Source of the DNA: JAQVIJ01 sp041287365
GTDB taxonomy: Bacteria > Desulfobacterota > Dissulfuribacteria > Dissulfuribacterales > DYLC01
DNA: 64,000 nucleotides
Assembly (NCBI GenBank): GCA_041287365.1
Contig: JBEULL010000004.1
Span: 248,001 to 312,000 of the forward strand
Direction of reading: 5' to 3'
Part shown: positions 8,606 through 17,781 of the stretch, in pieces
How positions within the stretch are numbered: position 1 is the first letter of the stretch
Layout of the letters: the number at the start of each line of letters is the position of its first letter
Made by a program: the position numbers and the translations under genes
Notes under the pieces: generated by a model
What the model was told of the DNA's origin: nothing
What the model saw: only the letters and a program-made list of their open reading frames with translations
Databases searched by the model: none

Positions 8606-9432
8606 TGAAAGCATCCAGGAGAGAATTTTTGAAATTGGCGGGGGTTTCGGCCCTATTTGGTCTGGGTGCCAATGCTGCCTTTGAGTTATTGACGCCTGGG
8701 GCATTGGAGGCCTCATCAGAAGTTGCTCATGGAACTGCCCATGGCGAGGCTGCTGAAGGCGTTCATGCAGCAACAAGATGGGCAATGGTGATCGATGTCC
8801 GCAAGTGTATTCTGCAGGAGGATTGTAATGATTGTGTATTGGCCTGCAATGCCACTCATAATATTCCAACTGTTGGCAATCCAAAGGAAGAGATCAAGTG
8901 GATATGGAAAGATACCTTTGAACACCTTTTCCCTGACCAGCATAGTCAGTATGTGGATGAGGGGCTGAAGGGTAAAACGTTTCCTGTTATGTGTAACCAT
9001 TGCGAGCATCCGCCTTGTGTACGGGTTTGTCCCACAAAGGCTACATTCAAAAGACCTGATGGCATTGTCATGATGGATATGCATAGGTGTATCGGTTGTC
9101 GTTTCTGTATGGCGGCGTGTCCCTATGGTGCACGTAGTTTCAACTGGCGGGATCCTCGCAAGTATTTCGAAGGCAAGGAGGCCATGTTGAATCCTGAGCA
9201 GCCCACCCGCACAAAAGGTGTAGTGGAAAAGTGCACCTTCTGTCCTGAAAGATTGGCAAAGGGATTGGAGCCGGCCTGCGTGGAGGCATGTAAAAAACGT
9301 AAATCTGACTGCCTGATTTTTGGCAATCTGAACGATCCTGAGTCTGAGGTGCGAAAGATACTCAGAAAGAGAACTTCTATTCGCCGTAAACCCGAGTTAG
9401 GCACACAGCCTTCGGTATTTTTCTTGGTGTGA
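8602..9432 (+). CDS. dsrO: DsrO, periplasmic Tat-exported iron-sulfur subunit of DsrMKJOP
   Basis: 276 residues. The N-terminal twin-arginine signal SRREFLKLAG followed by a hydrophobic stretch directs folded export. Four cysteine groups bind [4Fe-4S] clusters: CILQEDCNDCVLAC, CNHCEHPPCVRVCP, CIGCRFCMAACP and CTFCPERLAKG with a later CVEAC. This is the layout of NrfC/PsrB-type ferredoxin subunits. It sits between dsrJ and dsrP and would pass electrons between the DsrJ haems and the DsrP quinone site. Confidence 0.95.
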   Translation: MMKASRREFLKLAGVSALFGLGANAAFELLTPGALEASSEVAHGTAHGEAAEGVHAATRWAMVIDVRKCILQEDCNDCVLACNATHNIPTVGNPKEEIKWIWKDTFEHLFPDQHSQYVDEGLKGKTFPVMCNHCEHPPCVRVCPTKATFKRPDGIVMMDMHRCIGCRFCMAACPYGARSFNWRDPRKYFEGKEAMLNPEQPTRTKGVVEKCTFCPERLAKGLEPACVEACKKRKSDCLIFGNLNDPESEVRKILRKRTSIRRKPELGTQPSVFFLV

Positions 9433-9439
9433 GGTCGAT

Positions 9440-10600
9440 ATGATTGAAAGGGCATTGAAGGGAAGTGAAAAATATTGGGGCTGGGTGGGTCTGCTCCTGC
9501 TCCTTATAGGCATTGGTTTTGTCTGTTATATCTATCAGCTATATACCGGTTTGGGTATAACTGGCATGAGCAGGGATATATCCTGGGGTGTTTATATTGC
9601 GCAGTTTACCTATCTGGTCGGCGTGGCAGCGTCCGCAGTTATGCTGGTTATTCCCAAGTATCTGCACAATTATAAAAAATATACCAATGTGGTTATCTTT
9701 GGCGAGTTTCTGGCAATTGCGGCCGTTACCATGTGTATGCTGTTCATAATTGTGGATATAGGTCAACCTGCCCGTGTCTTGAACGTGCTTTTGCATCCAA
9801 CCCCCAATTCCATTCTGTTTTGGGATATGATAGTGCTGAACGGCTATCTGATTATCAATATAATCGTTGGGTGGAATACTTTGTTGGCTGACAAGAAAGA
9901 CGTGCCATCCCCAGGTTGGGTCAAACCATTCATATACCTGTCTATACCATGGGCCGCCAGCATTCACACAGTCACAGCCTTTTTGTATGCAGGTCTGCCA
10001 GGCCGTCATCTGTGGCTTACCGCCATCATGGCTCCTCGTTTTCTGGCATCGGCCTTTGCATCGGGTCCGTCACTGCTCATTCTTCTGCTCTTGTTGGTGA
10101 AGAGCGTGAGTAAATTCGATCCTGGCAAAGAGGCCATTCAGTCCCTTGCCAAGACGGTCTGTTATGCAATGATTATCAACGTATTCTTTCTGTGCATGGA
10201 GTTCTTTACCGCATTTTACAGCAATATTCCGGGTCACATGTACAGTTTGCAGTATCTCTTCGCTGGCTTGCACGGCCATGACAGACTGGTGCCATGGATG
10301 TGGACATCTGCATTCCTCGCAGTGGTTGGTATCTTCATTCTGCTGGTTCCGCCGTTGAGAAAACAGACGGGCTATCTGGTATTGGGTTGTGCCTCGATCT
10401 TTCTCTCTACGTGGATTGATAAAGGTGTAGGTCTTGTTATAGGAGGTTTTATTCCCAATCCGTTCGAGACCGTGACCGAGTATTACCCAACATTTCCTGA
10501 GATCGCTATTTCTATTGCCATATGGGCCATCGGTGCCTTGGTCTTGACGATTCTGTACAAGATAGCCATATCCGTCCGTGAGGAACAGCAGATCGCATGA
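9440..10600 (+). CDS. dsrP: DsrP, NrfD-family quinone-interacting membrane subunit
   Basis: 386-residue polytopic membrane protein with about ten hydrophobic helices, of the NrfD/PsrC family. It exchanges electrons between the quinone pool and DsrO. Segments such as SWGVYIAQFTYLVGVAASAVM, LFIIVDIGQPARVLNVLLHP and ASIHTVTAFLYAGLPGRHLW are typical of the family. It is the last gene of the operon and is followed after 45 bp by a strong terminator. Confidence 0.95.
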   Translation: MIERALKGSEKYWGWVGLLLLLIGIGFVCYIYQLYTGLGITGMSRDISWGVYIAQFTYLVGVAASAVMLVIPKYLHNYKKYTNVVIFGEFLAIAAVTMCMLFIIVDIGQPARVLNVLLHPTPNSILFWDMIVLNGYLIINIIVGWNTLLADKKDVPSPGWVKPFIYLSIPWAASIHTVTAFLYAGLPGRHLWLTAIMAPRFLASAFASGPSLLILLLLLVKSVSKFDPGKEAIQSLAKTVCYAMIINVFFLCMEFFTAFYSNIPGHMYSLQYLFAGLHGHDRLVPWMWTSAFLAVVGIFILLVPPLRKQTGYLVLGCASIFLSTWIDKGVGLVIGGFIPNPFETVTEYYPTFPEIAISIAIWAIGALVLTILYKIAISVREEQQIA

Positions 10601-10645
10601 TGTGATGTATCGCTTTTTCATGTAATGTCATATGTATTCTTTTTG

Positions 10646-10673
10646 AAAGGCTGCCCATGGGCAGCCTTTTTTG
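10646..10673 (+). terminator. Terminator of the dsr operon
   Basis: A perfect 24-bp palindrome (arms AAAGGCTGCC/GGCAGCCTTT around CATG) at 10646-10669 is followed by a T run. It ends 12 bp before the start codon of the LysR gene, so termination here would separate that gene from dsr transcription unless it is leaky. Confidence 0.85.
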
Positions 10674-10684
10674 TGGAGTCGAAT

Positions 10685-11596
10685 ATGTTGGAAAATCGTT
10701 ACATACAGGTCTTTGTGGCCGTCTTCAAGACTCGTAGTTTTTCCAAAGCGGCGCAACAATTATATATCACACAGCCGACTGTCAGTGGTCACATCAAGAC
10801 ACTTGAAGATGTTTTAGGAGTGATTTTGTTCGACAGGACAGGAAAATCAGTGATTCCCACCAAGGCTGCCATGGTTTTGTTCCCGTTTGCGTCCCAGATA
10901 GTTTCCCTGACCTCCCAGGCCATCAAGGAGTTGAGCCTTTTCAGGGATCAACAGAAGGGTAGTATTGAGATAGGTGGGAGCACCATTCCTGGGCAATATA
11001 TCCTGCCCAGGCTCATGGGCCATTTCAAGGCTACAAGGCCTGGTATTCACATAGTCATAAAAATAGGTGATTCGGCGGACATAACCGCAAAGGTCATGAC
11101 AGGGGAAATAGAATTGGGTGTAGTGGGGGCATTTCAGGAACAGCGCTGGCTGGCCGGCCAGGAGTGTTTCATGGATGAGCTTGTGTTTGTAACGCCTAAG
11201 GGTCATCCATTGGCTGACAGGGAATCAGTGACATTGCATGACATACTTGAGACGGATGTGGCTTTTGTGATCAGGGAGATGGGCTCAGGGACTCGAAGGA
11301 TCATGGAGTCAGCCTTGAAAAAGGCAGGATTGCGCCGCCTGGAAGACCTGAATGTCGTCGCTGAAATGGGCAGTTCTGAGGCGGTTAAGCAGGCGGTTCG
11401 AGAGGGAGTGGGGTGTTCCATTCTATCCAAGCGTGCAGTGGAAGAAGAAATTCGTAACGGTTCCATGGCATCTCCGCAATTTTCGGGTGTGGAATTGGCA
11501 AGGAGTTTCTATCTGATCTGGCATGAAAAAAGGCCGCTTTCTCCATTGGCGAAGTCATTGAAAGAGTTCATTACGGCATCATGCGAGATTAAATGA
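10685..11596 (+). CDS. LysR-family transcriptional regulator (selenium-metabolism-associated type)
   Basis: 303-residue regulator with an N-terminal winged helix (SFSKAAQQLYITQPTVSGHIKT) and a type 2 periplasmic-binding-like effector domain. The segments GGSTIPGQYILPRL, GSGTRRIMESALKKAG and NVVAEMGSSEAVKQAV match, from memory, the LysR subgroup annotated as associated with selenium metabolism; related CysB-like regulators respond to sulfur or acetylserine signals. ATG 10685 is preferred because the upstream frame from 10625 reads through the dsr terminator. It follows dsrP directly and could regulate it; that is inference. It converges with birA. Confidence 0.85.
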   Translation: MLENRYIQVFVAVFKTRSFSKAAQQLYITQPTVSGHIKTLEDVLGVILFDRTGKSVIPTKAAMVLFPFASQIVSLTSQAIKELSLFRDQQKGSIEIGGSTIPGQYILPRLMGHFKATRPGIHIVIKIGDSADITAKVMTGEIELGVVGAFQEQRWLAGQECFMDELVFVTPKGHPLADRESVTLHDILETDVAFVIREMGSGTRRIMESALKKAGLRRLEDLNVVAEMGSSEAVKQAVREGVGCSILSKRAVEEEIRNGSMASPQFSGVELARSFYLIWHEKRPLSPLAKSLKEFITASCEIK

Positions 11597-11604
11597 GTAA
11601 TGTT

Positions 11605-12489
11605 TCAGAGATACCATATCTCACCGGTAGAAACATTGATTGTTTGATGGTCCTCGGTTTCCAGTAGCAGATTCCCATCATGCGCAATCCCTGCGGCAGT
11701 GGCTCGCAGTTCAGGGTGGTTCAGGGCGTCATTTCCATATACACAGGTTTTGCCGATGGTATCGGTCACGGCCTGCCAGTTCAACAATACAGGATTGGTG
11801 TGACTTGCAACAATCGGGTCTTCCATCAGGTTTTCCGCTTCCCACTCTTCTATTGCGCCAAAAAGCCAGCATATTTCAGCGAGGATAGCCCCGGTCAACT
11901 CTGTGATGTCCCATGTTTGACCTGTTTCCAACAGTAGAGAGGTGGCAAAAGGCAGATTCGCAGGAAATGACTGCTGGTTTACGTTAATACCTATTCCGAA
12001 CAGGAGATAGATTTCGTTTTGAGAGCGCACGGTTTCACTCAAGACACCGGCCAGTTTTTTGCCATTCAGAAAGACATCGTTTACCCACTTCACAAAGGCA
12101 GTTATGCCCAGGTTACGCAAGGCGTTTGCAATTCCTGCGCCTACGGCAAGGTTGTAATGCGCCCAATTTCTATGCAGTAACACTGGATGAATGGCAATGC
12201 ACAGATAGATACCGCCCTTTGGTGACCACCACTGTCTGGTCATGCGGCCTTTTGCCGCAATTAGTTCTTCCGCTATCCAGAGAGATCCTGATGGAAGGCT
12301 TGCACCCATTGCTTCGGCGTCCAGAATGGCCTGCTTGGCCAAGGGCATCAGCCGTTCCGCGCTTTTCATGTAGTACATGCGCCGACAGGCGTGGTTCAGG
12401 GAACGTTTAAGAATGGAGTCATTGGCATCAGCCTTGGCCTGTTTTCGTAAGAGGCAGGCATTCACCATCTCTTTGAGGCGGTTTTCCAT
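11605..12489 (-). CDS. birA: Biotin--[acetyl-CoA-carboxylase] ligase
   Basis: Attaches biotin to carboxylase carrier domains via biotinyl-AMP. The catalytic-loop segment AAKGRMTRQWWSPKGGIYL is a diverged version of GRGRxGRxWxSPxG that keeps the key Gly and two Arg. The biotin-binding stretch KWVNDVFLNGKKLAGVLSE is canonical. There is no N-terminal helix-turn-helix, so it is a monofunctional class I-type ligase rather than a repressor. The first ~45 residues have no recognised domain, and the true start may be at one of the internal ATGs near residue 38. Confidence 0.82.
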   Translation of the reverse strand: MENRLKEMVNACLLRKQAKADANDSILKRSLNHACRRMYYMKSAERLMPLAKQAILDAEAMGASLPSGSLWIAEELIAAKGRMTRQWWSPKGGIYLCIAIHPVLLHRNWAHYNLAVGAGIANALRNLGITAFVKWVNDVFLNGKKLAGVLSETVRSQNEIYLLFGIGINVNQQSFPANLPFATSLLLETGQTWDITELTGAILAEICWLFGAIEEWEAENLMEDPIVASHTNPVLLNWQAVTDTIGKTCVYGNDALNHPELRATAAGIAHDGNLLLETEDHQTINVSTGEIWYL

Positions 12490-12544
12490 TTTTTAATCGG
12501 TATAGTTGAATAGCTCCGAATGGAGGGGTTATGGAAATAGAAAT

Positions 12545-13855
12545 TTATTGTAGTGTCTTTACACGCTGTAGGGCTGAACGGGCATGGGCGTCGAGCCCTT
12601 CTGCTGTAGCCAGGCGGAGAATGTCCTGAGCGTCCTTTTCCATGGCCTGTTGCGTATAAGATAAAATGTTGGAGCGTTTGAGAAAAGTGGTGACTCCGAG
12701 ACCCGATGAAAAACGTGCGGTGCCCATGGTGGGCAGGACGTGATTGGGGCCTGCGATATAGTCTGCGGCGGCCTCTGGTGTCCATGGACCGAGGAATATG
12801 GAGCCGGCATGTTTGAGATGAGGTAAAATACTCCATGGGTCATAGGTGAGTATCTCCAGGTGCTCGGGTGCCATGTGGTTCGATATATCGGCGGCTGTAT
12901 GCAGGTCTTTTACAAGCAACAGCAGTCCGTTTTTAAAGATGGACTGCATGGCGATGTCCTTTCGCGTGAGGTCATTTAATTGTTTCTCCAGTTCTTTTTG
13001 GACGGCCTCTGCAAGTGAAAGAGATGTTGTAATTAGAACGGAGCTGGCCATAGGATCATGTTCTGCTTGAGAGAGCAGATCGGCTGCCACAAAAGAGGCA
13101 TCGGCTGATTCATCGGCGATGATCAATATTTCGCTGGGACCCGCAACCATATCGATGCCAACCATGCCTGCGATCATCTTTTTGGCCAGAGCGACATATA
13201 TATTGCCAGGGCCGACAATGACATCGACCGGCTCAATGGTGGCCGTTCCGAAGGCCATGGCTGCTATGGCCCATGCGCTTCCCATCTTGTATATTCGTGT
13301 GACCCCGCATTCCTTGGCCGCCACCAGCAGGTGTGCATCGAGTGTGGCATCTTTTTTTGGGGGGGATGCGAGGACGATATTCGATACACCTGCTATATTG
13401 GCCGGAATGGCGCACATGAGTACTGTGGAGATGAGCGGAGTGGTGCCGGCCTTACCGCCTGGCGCATATATACCCGCACTGTCAACCGGTCGAACCATCT
13501 GTCCCATCACCGCGCCGTCTTCTCTGGTCATGAACCAGGAGTTTTGTGTCTGATGTTTATGAAATTCTTGGATGTTGGAGATGGCCTTGCGCAATGATTG
13601 TAGGAACTCCTGAGATACCTCGGAATATGCCTGTTGAATTTCTTTCTCATGCACCATCAGGTTTGCAAGGGATATCGAAGGCGCATCGAACTGGCGGCCC
13701 CAGTATAATATCGCCTCATCACCTCTATTTCTGACATCCTGCAATATCTCTTTTACCTTTGCTTCCATGTCTTTTGGCAGGTCAGTCGAGCGATTTTTAA
13801 TTTGACGAAGCCTTGTATCGGCCTCTGTTGTAGCATATTCAAGTATCGGAAGCAT
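12545..13855 (-). CDS. hisD: Histidinol dehydrogenase
   Basis: Catalyses the last two steps of histidine synthesis, NAD- and zinc-dependent. 436 residues, the family length. Recognisable stretches include RPVDSAGIYAPGGKAGTTP, VIVGPGNIYVALAKKM, GPSEILIIADESADASFVAADLLSQAEHDP and the C-terminal GPNHVLPTMGTARFSSGL. The catalytic Glu/His pair lies in MAPEHLEI. No other his gene is nearby. It is separated from degP by a hairpin-containing gap. Confidence 0.97.
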   Translation of the reverse strand: MLPILEYATTEADTRLRQIKNRSTDLPKDMEAKVKEILQDVRNRGDEAILYWGRQFDAPSISLANLMVHEKEIQQAYSEVSQEFLQSLRKAISNIQEFHKHQTQNSWFMTREDGAVMGQMVRPVDSAGIYAPGGKAGTTPLISTVLMCAIPANIAGVSNIVLASPPKKDATLDAHLLVAAKECGVTRIYKMGSAWAIAAMAFGTATIEPVDVIVGPGNIYVALAKKMIAGMVGIDMVAGPSEILIIADESADASFVAADLLSQAEHDPMASSVLITTSLSLAEAVQKELEKQLNDLTRKDIAMQSIFKNGLLLLVKDLHTAADISNHMAPEHLEILTYDPWSILPHLKHAGSIFLGPWTPEAAADYIAGPNHVLPTMGTARFSSGLGVTTFLKRSNILSYTQQAMEKDAQDILRLATAEGLDAHARSALQRVKTLQ

Positions 13856-13881
13856 ATAATTATCCTAAATGTAAATTATAT

Positions 13882-13928
13882 CCGCCTGGCTCTTGTCATC
13901 ATTGAATGGACAAAGTCGAGCCAGGCGG
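13882..13928. terminator. Hairpin between degP and hisD
   Basis: CCGCCTGGCTC (13882-13892) pairs perfectly with 13918-13928, and TTGTC/GACAA extend pairing inside. No T tract follows on the minus strand, so it may be a transcript-stabilising hairpin or a weak terminator of degP. Confidence 0.5.
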
Positions 13929-13966
13929 TTGTTATAGGATTTAACGGATTTTTCGATTACAGGTAG

Positions 13967-15481
13967 TTATTTCAGCCGTATGGCAACAAATCTGCTCATG
14001 GCGCCGGCCCGTATCTTTAATACCAAGATGTTTTTGTCTGATGATGCTATGGCCTTATGGAAATCCGCCTGGTTTTTAACCGGTTTTTGGTTTACGGATT
14101 CGATGAGCTGCCCTGGTCTCAAACCTGCCTGATCCGCAAGGCTGCCTTGTTCGACATCCGTGATGATCACCCCTTGTCCTGTTTTGTAGCCGAATTGTTC
14201 AGCCAGTTCCGGCGTGAGATTCTGCACGGTTATTCCGATATTTTTGATGAGTTTAGGGGTATCCAGTTTGGCCATCTTTTCCGGATTTTGTTCCCCTATC
14301 GTTACAGATACCGGTATTTGTTTGCCATCACGCAGAATCGTGAATTTTACTACTGTATTCGGATGCATCAGAGCAATTTTATTGCGCAATTCACCGACAT
14401 CGGTGGTCTTCACGCCGTTCATGTCCAGTATGATATCGCCGTCCCGGAGACCGGCCTTTTCGGCAGGTGAATCCTTGGCGACCTCAGCGATCAAGACGCC
14501 GTCTTTTGCGCTCTTAAGCCCAAAGGATTGAGCGATATTTTCGTCGATTTCCTGAATGATAACGCCAAGCCAGCCACGCGTGATCTTTCCTGATTCAAGC
14601 AGCTGATCCTTGATACTTTTTGCCATGTTTATAGGAATGGCAAACCCGATGCCCATATAACCGCCGCTTCGGGAGAATATGGCGGTGCTCATGCCCACGA
14701 CCTCTCCCTGTATGTTTACCAGTGGCCCGCCGGAATTGCCTGGATTGATGGCCGCATCCGTTTGAATAAAGTCTTCGTAATCGTTGATGCCTATGCGGCT
14801 TCTGCCCTTGGCGCTGACTACGCCAACTGTTACCGTGTGTTGTAGGCCGAATGGATTGCCGACGGCTATGACCCATTCACCCACTTCCAGTTTGTCTGAA
14901 TCCCCCAGGGGTAGGGCATGAAAATTGTTCCCCTCGATTTTAATGAGCGCCACATCCGATGGTGGATCGGCTCCAATGAGTTTGGCCTTGAACTCGCGTC
15001 CGTCGGCCAGTTTGACCTTGATGTTGTCGGCGCCGTCAATCACATGGTTATTGGTGAGGATATAGCCGTCCTTTGATATGATGAAGCCCGATCCCTGACC
15101 CATGGATTTGGGTTGGTTGCGAGGAGAACGTTTTGGCCGCATCTGTGGGCCAAAGAAGTGTTCAAAGAGTGGATCATCGAAGAAACCGAATGGATCGCCT
15201 CCATGGAACTGCATCATGTCTGCTGATCCTGCCGTCTTTTCTACCTGCACGGCCACAACGCCTGGCGTCACGTCCTTCGCTATACTTGCAAATGCCTTGG
15301 ATGTGCGTTGAAGCAAGGCCAGGTCTTGGTCCGATAGATTGGCGGAAAGCGCTGTCTGGCCCTGAAGCAGAATGATCGCCATGAGTGTGAGCAGAAGATA
15401 AAAGCCGCTTTTGACGCCTGACGTCATTTTTCTGGTTGCATACCCCTTGTTGATCGCCTGTGATGTTTGAATCATTGCCAT
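13967..15481 (-). CDS. degP: Periplasmic serine protease of the DegP/HtrA family
   Basis: Envelope quality-control protease and chaperone, 504 residues. A hydrophobic signal segment (FYLLLTLMAIILLQ) precedes a trypsin-like domain with catalytic His in ILTNNHVIDGAD, Asp in PPSDVALIKI and Ser in NPGNSGGPLV. Two PDZ domains follow (starting around KITRGWLGVIIQ and LIKNIGITVQ). AGGAGGAACAC precedes the ATG. It lies downstream of ftsH on the same strand, so two protein-quality proteases are adjacent. DegP versus DegQ cannot be separated on sequence alone. Confidence 0.93.
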   Translation of the reverse strand: MAMIQTSQAINKGYATRKMTSGVKSGFYLLLTLMAIILLQGQTALSANLSDQDLALLQRTSKAFASIAKDVTPGVVAVQVEKTAGSADMMQFHGGDPFGFFDDPLFEHFFGPQMRPKRSPRNQPKSMGQGSGFIISKDGYILTNNHVIDGADNIKVKLADGREFKAKLIGADPPSDVALIKIEGNNFHALPLGDSDKLEVGEWVIAVGNPFGLQHTVTVGVVSAKGRSRIGINDYEDFIQTDAAINPGNSGGPLVNIQGEVVGMSTAIFSRSGGYMGIGFAIPINMAKSIKDQLLESGKITRGWLGVIIQEIDENIAQSFGLKSAKDGVLIAEVAKDSPAEKAGLRDGDIILDMNGVKTTDVGELRNKIALMHPNTVVKFTILRDGKQIPVSVTIGEQNPEKMAKLDTPKLIKNIGITVQNLTPELAEQFGYKTGQGVIITDVEQGSLADQAGLRPGQLIESVNQKPVKNQADFHKAIASSDKNILVLKIRAGAMSRFVAIRLK

Positions 15482-15592
15482 GTGTTCCTCCTGTTTTGAG
15501 AATTTGAAGGTATAAAAAACGTCCTCCTGCCTTTCCCTCTGTTAAAAACACAAAGCCTTTTCACTTTATGTACGATAGCCACTTTGTTCTTT

Positions 15593-17536
15593 TTATTGAG
15601 CAACCAGCTCCTTGAATTCCTCGGCGCTCATTACCTCTTGCTGCAACAATTTTTCCGTGACAATTTCAAGGGAGTTTTTCCTGTTTGTCAAGATATCTCT
15701 GGCCCGTTCCTGTTGCTCCATCAAGATACGTCTCACTTCCTTGTCAACCTCTGTGGCCAGATCAGGACTCATCGCCTCTGATTGACCGGGCATGCCCTGA
15801 AGTTTTAGAAATGGATTGGTCTCATGATAAAGAGAAAGCGGACCGATCTTTTCGCTCATGCCAAACCGACAGACCATGCCGCGCGCCATCTCTGTGGCCA
15901 CCTCCAGGTCGTTTTGCGCTCCGGAGCTGATCTCGTTGAATATGACTTCTTCCGCCATTCTTCCGCCGAGGCTGACACATATCTTGTCCAGCATCTCGCT
16001 TTTAGTAAGCAGAAACTGTTCTTCTTCGGGCAACTGAAGGGTGTAGCCCAGGGCAGCCCTACCCCTTGGTATTATAGATATTTTGGCAACCGTAGGTGCT
16101 GTTGGGCAATTGAATGCCACGATGGCATGTCCGGCTTCATGCACCGCCACGCGTCTTCGTTCCTTTTCGCCGATGCGCCTGCTCTTTCTTTCAGGGCCTG
16201 CCATGACCTTTTCAACGGCGTCTTCCATGTGTTTTTGATGTATGTTGGCAAGTCCCTCACGAGCCGCCAGCAAAGCCGCTTCATTGACCACATTGGCCAG
16301 GTCAGCACCCGAAAAGCCGGGTGTCCTCATGGCAATGGCCTTCAGGTTGACGTCAGACGCCAGGGGTTTGCCTTTGGAATGAACATTCAAAATGGCCTCT
16401 CTGCCTTTGGCGTCAGGTGCATCTAAAATGACCTGTCGGTCAAATCTACCTGGTCGCATGAGTGCGGGGTCCAGCACCTCTGGACGGTTTGTGGCTGCCA
16501 GAAGAATCACGCCGATATTGGGTTCGAAGCCGTCCATCTCCACCAGAAGCTGATTCAATGTCTGTTCCCGTTCTTCGTGGCCGCCTACCATCATGCCTCC
16601 GCTTCTGAATTTGCCGATGGCGTCTATTTCGTCTATAAAGATGATGCAGGGGGCGTTCTGTTTGGCCTGATTGAACAGATCTCGTACACGGGCCGCGCCG
16701 ACTCCCACGAACATCTCCACAAATTCAGAGCCTGATATACTATAAAAAGGTGTGCCTGCCTCACCGGCAAGGGCCTTGGCCAGAAGCGTCTTGCCTGTAC
16801 CCGGAGGGCCGAGCAGCAACACACCTTTTGGAATTTTAGCACCCAATGCCTGGAATTTTTGTGGTTCTTTCAGGAATTGGACCACTTCCTTGAGCTCTTC
16901 CTTGGCCTCTTCACAGCCTGCCACATCTTCAAATCTCACTCCGGTATCCTGCTCCACATCGATCTTGGTCTTGGCCTTGCCTATGGACAACAGCCCTGCT
17001 CCGGGTTTCCCCATGCCGCGTAGAATCAGAAACCAGAGCCCCACCCAGAACATTATGGGCAGAAGGGTCCCCCAGAAAAGTTGTCCGAGCAGGCTCTCCT
17101 GTGCGCCTGAGTAATCTATGCCGTTCTGATCCAGCAGTTCCACCAGTTTTGGGTCTTCCACCTTGACTGTCTGAAACAGAATGATTCCGGCCTGCTTTTC
17201 CTTATTGCCGTCCAGTTCCTTCAGCCAGTCCTGAAGAGAGCCTGTTTTGATGGAGTTGAAAATGGCTGTGACATCCTGTTTGTCTTCGATGTTTTTAAGT
17301 AGGCTTTTGATGCTCGGCAGCCCTTCCATCGGGCCTTTATATGCCAATCCACGAATATCCGACGGCCGTATCTTGACTTTCAGGATGCGGCCGTCCTTCA
17401 GCCACGTCTTGAATTGAGAATATGAGATTTCCTGGGTCTGGGAATGCAGCCACAGTTGAGGGAGGCCAAAGATTATGAATAGGCCTATGGCCCAATAAAT
17501 GGCGTGAAAGATCAACCGTTTTTTGTCTTTGTTCAT
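15593..17536 (-). CDS. ftsH: ATP-dependent zinc metalloprotease FtsH
   Basis: Membrane-anchored AAA+ protease, 647 residues. Two N-terminal membrane helices flank a periplasmic domain. The AAA domain has Walker A GPPGTGKTLLAKA near residue 243, Walker B IIFIDEIDAIG and the SRH region RPGRFDRQV. The zinc protease site HEAGH lies near 465. The whole protein is of usual length and intact. It would degrade misfolded membrane proteins and probably regulate LpxC (encoded at 30.7 kb), as in enterobacteria; that link is inferred. Confidence 0.97.
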   Translation of the reverse strand: MNKDKKRLIFHAIYWAIGLFIIFGLPQLWLHSQTQEISYSQFKTWLKDGRILKVKIRPSDIRGLAYKGPMEGLPSIKSLLKNIEDKQDVTAIFNSIKTGSLQDWLKELDGNKEKQAGIILFQTVKVEDPKLVELLDQNGIDYSGAQESLLGQLFWGTLLPIMFWVGLWFLILRGMGKPGAGLLSIGKAKTKIDVEQDTGVRFEDVAGCEEAKEELKEVVQFLKEPQKFQALGAKIPKGVLLLGPPGTGKTLLAKALAGEAGTPFYSISGSEFVEMFVGVGAARVRDLFNQAKQNAPCIIFIDEIDAIGKFRSGGMMVGGHEEREQTLNQLLVEMDGFEPNIGVILLAATNRPEVLDPALMRPGRFDRQVILDAPDAKGREAILNVHSKGKPLASDVNLKAIAMRTPGFSGADLANVVNEAALLAAREGLANIHQKHMEDAVEKVMAGPERKSRRIGEKERRRVAVHEAGHAIVAFNCPTAPTVAKISIIPRGRAALGYTLQLPEEEQFLLTKSEMLDKICVSLGGRMAEEVIFNEISSGAQNDLEVATEMARGMVCRFGMSEKIGPLSLYHETNPFLKLQGMPGQSEAMSPDLATEVDKEVRRILMEQQERARDILTNRKNSLEIVTEKLLQQEVMSAEEFKELVAQ

Positions 17537-17643
17537 TCAAAGGCCCTTTTTATTGTGATTTGATAAAAATTACTACGAGTTGTCGAGGTTATTGCTGTAG
17601 AATGACTCCCGCAGCAAATATGTGTCTGAAAGATGTCACCTGC

Positions 17644-17680
17644 AATGGGGCGCAAAAAGTAATTATCAGTGCGCCCCATT
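17644..17680. terminator. GC-rich hairpin between the parvulin gene and ftsH
   Basis: AATGGGGCGCA (17644-17654) pairs perfectly with TGCGCCCCATT (17670-17680) around a 15-nt loop. It lies in the 245-bp gap that separates the 17782-18762 gene from ftsH, and probably ends the upstream minus-strand transcript. A T tract is present only on the plus strand. Confidence 0.55.
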
Positions 17681-17781
17681 TTGTTTGCAAACGGAAAGTC
17701 CTCAAATCACCGTAGAGTTCCCTAATGATTAATATGGGTTAGGTGTTAAGAAAAGCAATCGTCATAACAGCATTGCAATGC

